Below the pieces are notes generated by a model. The model saw nothing but the letters and a program-made list of their open reading frames with translations. It was not told the DNA's origin and ran no database searches. This document shows, in pieces, positions 51,369 through 58,856 of a DNA stretch of 64,000 nucleotides. The stretch is taken from positions 24,317 through 88,316 of the forward strand of contig JAYRKL010000017.1 in the NCBI GenBank assembly GCA_041905795.1. Direction: 5' to 3'. The translations under genes were made by a program, and so were the position numbers. How positions within the stretch are numbered: the stretch's first letter is position 1; every line of letters begins with the position of its first letter. This stretch comes from SHVO01 sp041905795 (GTDB lineage Bacteria; Pseudomonadota; Alphaproteobacteria; Rhodospirillales; Rhodospirillaceae).

Positions 51369-53243
51369 TTGCAGCACGCCGCTTTCGCTTCGGACCAGGC
51401 CGACATCACCCGCAAGCGCGGGGATTGGCAGGTGATCCGCTCCCTCCTGCCTTTCCTGTGGCCGGGCAAGGGCGTTCCCGAGGCCGGGAACATCAGGCTG
51501 CGGGTGACGGTGGCGATGGTCTGCATCGTCCTGGCCAAGGTCGCCACGGTCTACGCCCCGCTGTACCTGCAGCGCGCGGTCGACGCCCTGGCGCCGGCGG
51601 CGGGCACTGATCCGGTGACGGCCATCCCGCTGTCGCTGATCGTCGCCTACGGCCTCGCGCGCTTTTCCGGCCAGGCTTTCGCCCAGTTCCGCGACGCCGT
51701 GTTCGCCAAGGTTTCGCTGCGCGCCATGCGCCGCGCGTCGGCCGTCATCCTCGCCCACCTCCATGGGCTTTCGCTGAAATTCCATCTCGACCGGAGAACC
51801 GGCGGCCTGACGCGCGCGATCGAGCGCGGGCGCAACGCCATCGACAACCTGCTGTCGATCTCGCTGTTCAATGTCTTCCCCACCTTCCTGGAGGTGGCGC
51901 TGGTGTTCGGCGTATTGTGGCACGCCTTCAGCATCTGGTTCGGGGTGGTGGCGCTGCTCGACGTGGCGGTCTACATCGTGTTCACGGGGCTCACCACCGA
52001 GTGGCGCCTGAAGTTCCGGCGGGAAAGCAACGCTTTGGACAACAAAGCCAACACCCGCGCCATCGACAGCCTGCTCAATTTCGAGACCGTCAAGGCCTTC
52101 GGCAACGAGACGCTCGAGGTCGAGGAATACGACCGCATGATGGGGCAGTACGAAATCGCCTCGGTGAAAAGCCAGTCGTCGCTGGCGCTGCTCAACATCG
52201 GCCAGGCGCTGATCATAGCCGTCGGGCTGGCGGTGCTGATGGCCATGGCCGCCGGCGGCAAGATCGCCGGCCGCATGACCGTGGGCGATTTCACGCTGGT
52301 GAACCTTTACATGATCCAGCTGGCGCAGCCCCTCAACTTCTTCGGCTTCGTCTACCGCAACATCAAGCAGTCGTTGGTCGACATCGAGAAGATGTTCGAC
52401 CTGCTGGAAGTCGAGCCCGAGATCAAGGATCCGCCGGGCGCGGCACCGCTGGCGTTCAAAGGCGGCGAAGTCAGGTTCGAGAACGTCACCTTCGCCTACG
52501 ATCCGCGCCGGCCGATCCTCAAGGACGTGTCGTTCACGGTGCCGCCCGGCCAGATGGTGGCGCTGGTGGGCGCGACCGGCTCGGGCAAGTCGACCATCGG
52601 GCGGCTCCTGTTCCGCTACTACGACGCGGCGGGCCGCATCTCCATCGACGGCCAGGACATCCGCGAGGTGACCCAGGCCTCGGTGCGCGCCGCCATCGGC
52701 GTGGTGCCCCAGGATACGGTGCTGTTCAACGACACCATCCGCTACAACATCGCCTACGCCCGGCCTTCAGCCACACAGGACGAGATCGCCGCCGCGGCGC
52801 GGCTTGCGCATATCCACCAGTTCATCGCCGCGCTGCCCGACGGCTACGACACCCTGGTGGGCGAGCGCGGCCTCAAGCTGTCCGGCGGCGAGAAACAGCG
52901 CGTGGCCATCGCCCGCGTGATCCTGAAAGGCGCGCCCATCCTGCTGTTTGACGAGGCGACCTCGGCGCTCGACACCCACACCGAAAAGGAGATCCAGGCC
53001 AACCTGAAAGAGGTGAGCGCCGGGCGCACCACGCTTGTCATCGCCCACCGGCTGTCGACCATCGTCGACGCCGACCAGATCCTGGTGCTGGATCGGGGCG
53101 AGATCGTCGAACGCGGCACCCACGCCGAACTCCTGGCCCGGGACGGCGCCTACGCCAGCGCCTGGAAACGCCAGCAGCAATCCCTGCGTGCCGCCGAAGC
53201 CACCGCGCAGGCCGACGCATTCACGGCGCCCGCCGCGCATTAG
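51369..53243 (+). CDS. Atm1-type ABC exporter (fused permease-ATPase)
   Basis: 624 residues from TTG 51369. The transmembrane half (six helices over ~45-330) contains the Atm1/HMT1-type signature 'LKFHLDRRTGGLTRAIERGRNAIDNLLS' and 'NALDNKANTRAIDSLLNFETVKAFGNE'. The ATPase half has Walker A 'VALVGATGSGKST', 'GVVPQDTVLFNDTIRYNIAYARP', signature 'LSGGEKQRVAIARVILKGAPILLFDEATSALD' and 'VIAHRLSTIVDADQILVLDRGEIVERGTH'. Bacterial Atm1 homologues export glutathione-linked metals or polysulfides; the mitochondrial relatives support Fe-S assembly. It works as a homodimer. Confidence 0.93.
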   Translation: MQHAAFASDQADITRKRGDWQVIRSLLPFLWPGKGVPEAGNIRLRVTVAMVCIVLAKVATVYAPLYLQRAVDALAPAAGTDPVTAIPLSLIVAYGLARFSGQAFAQFRDAVFAKVSLRAMRRASAVILAHLHGLSLKFHLDRRTGGLTRAIERGRNAIDNLLSISLFNVFPTFLEVALVFGVLWHAFSIWFGVVALLDVAVYIVFTGLTTEWRLKFRRESNALDNKANTRAIDSLLNFETVKAFGNETLEVEEYDRMMGQYEIASVKSQSSLALLNIGQALIIAVGLAVLMAMAAGGKIAGRMTVGDFTLVNLYMIQLAQPLNFFGFVYRNIKQSLVDIEKMFDLLEVEPEIKDPPGAAPLAFKGGEVRFENVTFAYDPRRPILKDVSFTVPPGQMVALVGATGSGKSTIGRLLFRYYDAAGRISIDGQDIREVTQASVRAAIGVVPQDTVLFNDTIRYNIAYARPSATQDEIAAAARLAHIHQFIAALPDGYDTLVGERGLKLSGGEKQRVAIARVILKGAPILLFDEATSALDTHTEKEIQANLKEVSAGRTTLVIAHRLSTIVDADQILVLDRGEIVERGTHAELLARDGAYASAWKRQQQSLRAAEATAQADAFTAPAAH

Positions 53244-53444
53244 ATAACCGCGTCGGTAGCTGATTTTTAACCCCGTCGTTCTAGGGTCGGTCTGGGTTAT
53301 CAGGCCGCGGTACGTCCCGGGCTCGTTCCGTTGCGCGCTGGGCGCTGCATAACCTCCTGATTCAAAACGCCTGCCCGCGCGACCCGCGGCAGCGGGCGAC
53401 GGTGCATCCACGCCTAGAAGGGCGGGATACAAAAAGGTGGGACC

Positions 53445-56400
53445 ATGGCGACCGAACTCTATGACGACCAGGACCAGCACGATGGCGGCTCCGAAGACGC
53501 CGTCAAAGCCCGCGCGCCCGGCCGCGGCGCCGCCCGGGTGAAGAAGCCGCCTTTCGCCGCGCACGGACCGTCGTCGGGCGCGGCGCGGTCCCGTTCCATC
53601 GTCCGGCCGGATCAAAGCCACGGGGCTCAAAGCCACGGGGCGGTCGCCGCCGCCGACGCGGTCTACGCCGATCTGCCGGCGCAGGACGGCCAGCCCTGGT
53701 GGCATTCCCAGAAAGCCGTCGCCGCCGGTGTCGCGTTGTCGGCGGTCTGGGGCGTCGTATTCTCGATCTATATCACCGCCACCATCGGCTGGCGTCAGAT
53801 CCCCACCCTGTTGCCCGACCAGTTCGGCAGCTTCATGGCGACCTTCATCCTGCCGATCGCCATGCTGTGGCTGCTGGTGGCCTATTTCGACCGCGGACGC
53901 GAACTGAAGCGCACCGCCGAGGCCCTGCACAACCACCTCGCCCAGCTCACCTATCCGTCCGACGACGCCCGCGGGCGGGTCAACGAGATCACCGACTCCC
54001 TGAAGGCCCAGGCCGCAGCACTCCTCGACGCCAGCGAGACCGCCGTCCGGCAGGTGCAGAAACTGCAATCGGGTTTCCTGCGCGATACCGAGAAACTCGC
54101 CAATGTCACCGGCGCCCTGGAAGCCGGCGCGGCCTCGGCCGCCGCCGCTGTGACGGATCAAGTGGCGAAGCTGCAGCAGGTGATCGATTCCGCCGCCGAC
54201 GTGAACCTCAAGATCGAGGACGCGCTGCGCCGCCAGCACGAGTTCATCCGTTCTTCCAGCCAGAAGACCCTTTCCGAGGTGAACAGCATGGGCCAGACCC
54301 TGGCCGGCCATGTCACCTCGCTCTCCACCGCCACCGAGCGCGCGCGCGGCATGAGCGCCGCCATCGCCCAGCAGCTGGGCGACCAGGAGAAAGCGCTGGC
54401 GAAAGCCGGCGAAACCGCGAAAATCTACGCCGACGAGATGGGCAAGGCGGTCGCCGCCAACTCCGAGCGCGTGGAGGATGCGGCGCGGCGCGCCGAGGCC
54501 ACGGTCGCCGAGATCGCCGACACCCTGGGCGGCAAGGCCCATGGCCTCGAGACCCTGTTCGACAAGCAGCGCACGGAACTCGCCGCCGCCGGCGACCGCA
54601 TCGAAGACCAGGCGACCAAGGTCAACATGCGCCTGGGCCAGCAGACCGCCAATCTCGACCAGGTCATGGAGCGCGTGCTCAGCCGCGTGAAGATCGTCGA
54701 GGAGGCGCTGGCCATCCAGACCAAGGAACTCAACGCCGCCTCCGACGGCGCGGTCGCCAAGCTGCGCACGGTCGAGAGCATGGTCAAGAAACAGGCCGAG
54801 GGCGTGGGCGAAGCCGCCGCGCGCGTCGAGAACCGCCTGGCCGCCGCGGCCGATGAATTTGGCCTGCGCTCGCGCATCGTGACGGAAAAGTTCGACCGCG
54901 CCACCGCCGACCTGGAGAAAGCCTCCAACATCGCCATCGGCCGCGCCGAGGCGATGGGGCAGGTCTCCGACACCGTCATCCAGAAGATCGACACCGTGGG
55001 CGCGCGCGTGCGCGACCACGCCGAGCAGTTGGCCAACGCCGCCAGCCGCGCGGCCGTGCAGGCGGACAGCATCCGCGACACCCTGCGCCGCCAGAACGAC
55101 GAACTGGAGATGGCCGCCAACACCCTCACCACCCACGTCAAGCTCAGCGAGACTGCGCTCGCCCAGCAGGCGCGCCAGATGGGCACGACCTCGGAACAAG
55201 TTTTGGCCCACGTGCGCTCGATGTCGGACGTTCTCAGCCAGAACTCGTCCGAACTGATGCAGCTGTCGGCCCGCGTCACCAAGGAACTGGAATCGATCCG
55301 CGAGTCCCTCGAGACCACCGCCCAGAAGGTGTCCGACACGGTCACCTACTCGGTGGCCAAGACCAAGGACGTCAGCCGCGAGATCGGCACCGAGGTCTCG
55401 GCGCTGTCGAGCGTCGCCGGCCAGGTGGCCAAGGACATGCAGGGTGTGCTCGGTAGCCTCGACCAGAGCAAGGACGCCCTGCGCGCCGCCTCCGACGCTG
55501 CCGGCCTGCGCCTCAAGGAAGCCTCGGACCAGTTCCACGTCCAGGTCTCGGCCATCGACAAGGCCGCGTCCCACGCCACCGAAACCATGGCCGTGGTGGG
55601 CGACGGACTAAGGCAACGTTCTGCCGCCATCGCCACCACCGCCGACGACGCCCAGGTGCGCCTCAACGGCTTCCGCGACGCGCTGCAGAAACTCATGCTC
55701 GACTTCGAGGACTCCACCAACCGCGGCGCCGCGCAGGTCAGCGTCGCCGGCGAGAAGATGCGCCACTCCCTGGGCGAGTTCGCCGATACCTCGGAAAAGA
55801 TCGCCGGCGGCACCCGCGCCACCGGCGAAGCGTTCCGCCAGCAGCTGCTGACCCTGGGTAAATCTGCCGACGAGGCGGTGGCCCGCGTCGAAGTGGTGCT
55901 CAAGACCCTGCGCAAGCACGCCGAGAGCCTGGTCGAGGGCTCGAATGGCATCACCGAGCAGACCGGCAAGGCCGGGCAGATCTTCGCCAAGCAGGTGGAC
56001 CAGCTGATTTCCAGCGCCACCAAGGCCGCCGACACGGCGCGCGCATTGGAGGAAAGCCACGACAAGGCCCACACCGGCAAGTTCCTCGAGAACACCACCT
56101 ATGTCATCGAGCAGCTGCACAGCATGGCGGTGGACATCGCCCGCATCTTCCAGCCCAGCGTCGAAGAGGAGCTGTGGAAGCGCTACTACAAGGGCGACCA
56201 GGGCGTGTTCCTGCGTCACATCACCAAGACGCTGTCGCGCCAGAAGTTCGACGCCATCCAGCGCAAATACCAGACCGACGACAAGTTCCGCGGTTATGTC
56301 ATGCGCTATCTGAAGGAATACTCGGCACTGGTGAAACACGCCCGCGCCACCGACCGCGCCGAAGTGCTGACCACGACCTTCTCCACCTCCGACATGGGCA

Positions 56401-56462
56401 AGCTCTACATGCTGTTGTCGAAGGCGATGGAAGGCGCCGCGGCCGAGGGCGCCGCAGAGTAG
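53445..56462 (+). CDS. Large membrane-anchored coiled-coil protein, conserved C-terminal domain
   Basis: 1005 residues from ATG 53445 (AAGGTGGGACC upstream). A disordered N-terminus (1-85, with QSHGAQSHGA duplication) leads to two transmembrane helices (~91-114 and ~127-148). From ~150 to ~870 runs a long, nearly unbroken helical region rich in Ala, Glu, Lys, Gln and Ser, resembling MCP cytoplasmic or apolipoprotein-like coiled coils but without the MCP hairpin tip. The last ~110 residues ('QLHSMAVDIARIFQPSVEEELWKRYYKGDQGVFLRHITKTLSRQ') look like a separate globular domain. Function unknown; a scaffold or sensor role is inferred. A terminator follows directly. Confidence 0.85.
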   Translation: MATELYDDQDQHDGGSEDAVKARAPGRGAARVKKPPFAAHGPSSGAARSRSIVRPDQSHGAQSHGAVAAADAVYADLPAQDGQPWWHSQKAVAAGVALSAVWGVVFSIYITATIGWRQIPTLLPDQFGSFMATFILPIAMLWLLVAYFDRGRELKRTAEALHNHLAQLTYPSDDARGRVNEITDSLKAQAAALLDASETAVRQVQKLQSGFLRDTEKLANVTGALEAGAASAAAAVTDQVAKLQQVIDSAADVNLKIEDALRRQHEFIRSSSQKTLSEVNSMGQTLAGHVTSLSTATERARGMSAAIAQQLGDQEKALAKAGETAKIYADEMGKAVAANSERVEDAARRAEATVAEIADTLGGKAHGLETLFDKQRTELAAAGDRIEDQATKVNMRLGQQTANLDQVMERVLSRVKIVEEALAIQTKELNAASDGAVAKLRTVESMVKKQAEGVGEAAARVENRLAAAADEFGLRSRIVTEKFDRATADLEKASNIAIGRAEAMGQVSDTVIQKIDTVGARVRDHAEQLANAASRAAVQADSIRDTLRRQNDELEMAANTLTTHVKLSETALAQQARQMGTTSEQVLAHVRSMSDVLSQNSSELMQLSARVTKELESIRESLETTAQKVSDTVTYSVAKTKDVSREIGTEVSALSSVAGQVAKDMQGVLGSLDQSKDALRAASDAAGLRLKEASDQFHVQVSAIDKAASHATETMAVVGDGLRQRSAAIATTADDAQVRLNGFRDALQKLMLDFEDSTNRGAAQVSVAGEKMRHSLGEFADTSEKIAGGTRATGEAFRQQLLTLGKSADEAVARVEVVLKTLRKHAESLVEGSNGITEQTGKAGQIFAKQVDQLISSATKAADTARALEESHDKAHTGKFLENTTYVIEQLHSMAVDIARIFQPSVEEELWKRYYKGDQGVFLRHITKTLSRQKFDAIQRKYQTDDKFRGYVMRYLKEYSALVKHARATDRAEVLTTTFSTSDMGKLYMLLSKAMEGAAAEGAAE

Positions 56463-56490
56463 CAAGATGCCTGAGTGAAGACGGGCTAAA

Positions 56491-56519
56491 GGGCGCTCAA
56501 GCTACCGGGCGCCCTTTTT
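56491..56519. terminator. Terminator after the coiled-coil gene
   Basis: GGGCGC (56491-56496) pairs with GCGCCC (56509-56514) around a 12-nt loop, followed by TTTTT (56515-56519). It lies 3 bp from the convergent corA stop and may serve both genes. Confidence 0.75.
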
Positions 56520-56521
56520 CT

Positions 56522-57487
56522 TTAGAGCCAGCCGGACTTTTTAAATCCACGATAGAGCGCCAGACAGCCGATCACGATGATCGCCAGCGACACGGGGTAA
56601 CCCCATTTCCACTCCAGCTCGGGCATGAATTTGAAGTTCATGCCCCAGATGCCCTCGAACACCATGGGCAGGGCGAAGATCGCCGCCCAGGCGGTGAGCC
56701 GCTTGGTGGTTTCGGCCTCGTCGATGGTGGTCAGGGCCAGGTTCACCTGCATCGCCGAGGAAATGGTTTCGCGAAGGGTGTCGAGCGAGGTGTTGAGCCG
56801 CGCCAGGTGGTCGTAGACGTCGCGGAAGTATTCCTGGGTGTTGACGCAGACCGCCGGCACCCGGCCGCCGTAAAGCTTGCCGGCGGCCTCCATGAGCGGG
56901 CCGACCGCGTGCTTCATGGTCAACACCTTCTGTTTCAGCCCATAGAGCTTTTCGGTGCTGCGGCGGGCCGAGGCTTTGGCGAATATCTGTTCCTCGATGG
57001 CCTCAAGGTCCGATTCGATGGAATCGATGATCGGGAAATAGCGGTCCACCACCGCGTCCATGAGCGCGTAAAGCACGAAGCCCGACCCCTGCTTCAGCAG
57101 ATGCGGTTCCCGCTCGCAGCGGTCGCGCACGCCGACGAACATCTGCTGGCTGCGGTTGCGCACCGAGAGCACGTAGTTGCGCCCCACGAACACATCGATT
57201 TCCCCGACGTTGAGGTCTCCCCCCACCACTTCGACCAGATGCATCACCGCGAAGACGGAATCGCCGTATTCCTCCATCTTCGGGCGCTGATGGCCCATGT
57301 GGGCGTCCTCCACCGCCAGTTCGTGGAGGCCGAACTCCTGCTGCATTTCGGCCAATTCCTCGTTCGAGGGGTCTTTCAGCGCCACCCACACGAAACAATC
57401 GGGACGTTCGACGTACTTGCTGATGTCCTGGATCGGGATATCGGCCAGCTTGCGGCCGTCCTGATAGGCGATGCAGTTGATGAGCAT
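56522..57487 (-). CDS. corA: CorA-family magnesium/cobalt transporter
   Basis: 321 residues from ATG 57487. The N-terminal cytoplasmic domain ('FVWVALKDPSNEELAEMQQEFGLHELAVEDA', 'YFPIIDSIESDLEAIEEQIF') and the long stalk helix lead to two C-terminal transmembrane helices. The selectivity loop 'GIWGMNFKFMPE' carries the Gly-Met-Asn motif. CorA forms a pentamer and admits Mg2+ and Co2+. The C-terminal basic tail 'YRGFKKSGWL' is typical. Convergent with the coiled-coil gene. Confidence 0.94.
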   Translation of the reverse strand: MLINCIAYQDGRKLADIPIQDISKYVERPDCFVWVALKDPSNEELAEMQQEFGLHELAVEDAHMGHQRPKMEEYGDSVFAVMHLVEVVGGDLNVGEIDVFVGRNYVLSVRNRSQQMFVGVRDRCEREPHLLKQGSGFVLYALMDAVVDRYFPIIDSIESDLEAIEEQIFAKASARRSTEKLYGLKQKVLTMKHAVGPLMEAAGKLYGGRVPAVCVNTQEYFRDVYDHLARLNTSLDTLRETISSAMQVNLALTTIDEAETTKRLTAWAAIFALPMVFEGIWGMNFKFMPELEWKWGYPVSLAIIVIGCLALYRGFKKSGWL

Positions 57488-57614
57488 GACGGGAGTTCCC
57501 GGAGAGGTCGGGCCAGATTAGGCCGGTTCGCGGGGAATGGGGAGGCGCAAATCGCGTAGGGATTTCCGTTATCCACAGCGCGCGTTAACCGGTCGTTCGT
57601 GTTTGGCAAGCAGG

Positions 57615-58136
57615 ATGAAAGCCTCCCCAACGCCTTCGATCGCGGTGAGCCTTCTCATGTTCGTTGACAGCGCCTTCGGGCCGCGCATGCCCGCCGAGGT
57701 CAGGGTGGAACTGGCGGCGGCGCAACCCGACCTCGTCCGGCAGGTGCGTCAGGTGGTGCTGACCATCGGCACGCCGGGAAACACGCCGGGAGGCGCGCCG
57801 GCCTGGGTCGACGAGCGCCTCGCGCGCCATGCCGACGGCGACATCCTGCTTTTCACCGCGCGGGTCGGCCGGCTGCTGGTGGGTTTCATGATGCTGGAAA
57901 AGTCCACCATGACGGCGTCTTATTCCTGGGTGACGCCGCGCTTCCGCGGCCGCGGCCTCGGACAGCGGTTCTATTCTTTTGCCTGCATCAATCTCGGCTC
58001 GCCGGCGCCGTGTTTCATGTTCCCGCTGGAGATGGCGGGCGAATACGCGAGCGCGCTGGGGGGCCTGGCCATCGAGACCGCCAACGACGGCGGTTTTTGC
58101 GCCATCCACCCGTTGTCGGCGGTGCAGGCCGCCTAA
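57615..58136 (+). CDS. GNAT-like acetyltransferase candidate
   Basis: 173 residues from ATG 57615. Pattern of a GNAT fold: an N-terminal helical part, 'DGDILLFTARVGRLLVGFMMLEKST' as beta strands 3-4, then 'SYSWVTPRFRGRGLGQRFYSFACINLGS' with the acetyl-CoA loop R-G-R-G-L-G. The C-terminal part 'IETANDGGFCAIHPLSAV' is unassigned. The substrate is unknown and the call rests on the loop motif. It lies alone between corA (divergent) and the DUF2336-like gene. Confidence 0.6.
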   Translation: MKASPTPSIAVSLLMFVDSAFGPRMPAEVRVELAAAQPDLVRQVRQVVLTIGTPGNTPGGAPAWVDERLARHADGDILLFTARVGRLLVGFMMLEKSTMTASYSWVTPRFRGRGLGQRFYSFACINLGSPAPCFMFPLEMAGEYASALGGLAIETANDGGFCAIHPLSAVQAA

Positions 58137-58142
58137 CATGTT

Positions 58143-58580
58143 CTAGGCCAGCAAGGCCGCCTTCACGTCGGCGGCCACGTCCAACAGACGAAGATCGGGA
58201 CTGGACAGCGCCTGCTGCATCACCGCCAGGCGCCGTGCGTGCCTGGCTCCTTCGTCGGCGGCCGGCGGGAGCCGCTGCGCGGCTTTCAGCACTTCGATCA
58301 GGAGCGGAAACAGGCCCGCCGGCATCGCCGCCCGGCCGTAGAGGATTCCCCAGCTGCTGTCGAACTTCGCGGCTTCCACCATGTTGCGGATGCTGCGCAC
58401 GCTGACGTCGCCGAGCGCCGCCATGGCGGCCGCGAAGATGTCCCACTCCTGGGAGGCCGCCGCCACGGTGCACAGTTCGAACAGCTGCGGCGCGGCGCCG
58501 CGGTCGCGCAGCGATAACGCCAGCGCCGCGGCGGCGGCCGGCGTCGTCGGCCACCACGGCCGCGAAGAGTGCGTGTTCAT
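58143..58580 (-). CDS. Small protein resembling part of DUF2336
   Basis: 145 residues from ATG 58580. The central stretch 'EWDIFAAAMAALGDVSVRSIRNMVEAAKFDSSWGILYGRAAMPAGLFPLLIEVLKA' resembles the pattern of the C-terminal repeat in DUF2336 proteins (F-x-A-A-x-A, small-Y-x-x-A-x-x-P-x-x-x-F-P). The family has no known function. A frame to 58736 would add 52 unlike residues. Upstream lies an Fnr/Dnr-like dyad (58730-58743). Assignment is by eye. Confidence 0.55.
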   Translation of the reverse strand: MNTHSSRPWWPTTPAAAAALALSLRDRGAAPQLFELCTVAAASQEWDIFAAAMAALGDVSVRSIRNMVEAAKFDSSWGILYGRAAMPAGLFPLLIEVLKAAQRLPPAADEGARHARRLAVMQQALSSPDLRLLDVAADVKAALLA

Positions 58581-58856
58581 GGACGCGCGATCCCCGCCTG
58601 CGGATGAGAAGCGCGGGCGGAGCGTCCGCACGCCGCGGGAGGCAGAAACAGAACGAGGGTGGACAATCAGGTTTATCCAAGTCGCCGTGAGTGACGCGGG
58701 CACAATGAGGCGCGGCCCCGGAACTTGCTTTGACATAGGTCAACCCATTGGCCTGATTGACGTTGATGGTAGGGACTATCGACGTCGTACCGGAAGCGCC
58801 CGCCGATAACATTCGACGCAAAACGGCTTTGCCTGCCGTGACGCCGGGGCGCCCTG
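58581..58856. other. Intergenic region with an Fnr-like dyad
   Basis: No gene is convincing in this stretch between two minus-strand genes. It holds the dyad TTGAC-ATAG-GTCAA at 58730-58743. Confidence 0.5.
58730..58743. promoter_or_regulatory. Fnr/Dnr-like dyad TTGACATAGGTCAA
   Basis: A perfect TTGAC-N4-GTCAA inverted repeat, close to the TTGAT-N4-ATCAA site of Fnr/FixK-type regulators. It lies about 150 bp upstream of the DUF2336-like gene start. Confidence 0.5.

Noticed and set aside
52767..55574. 935-codon frame antisense to the ABC exporter and coiled-coil gene
   Set aside because: Crosses two well-supported genes and the gap between them; composition matches a reverse-frame artefact of Ala/Glu-rich coding.
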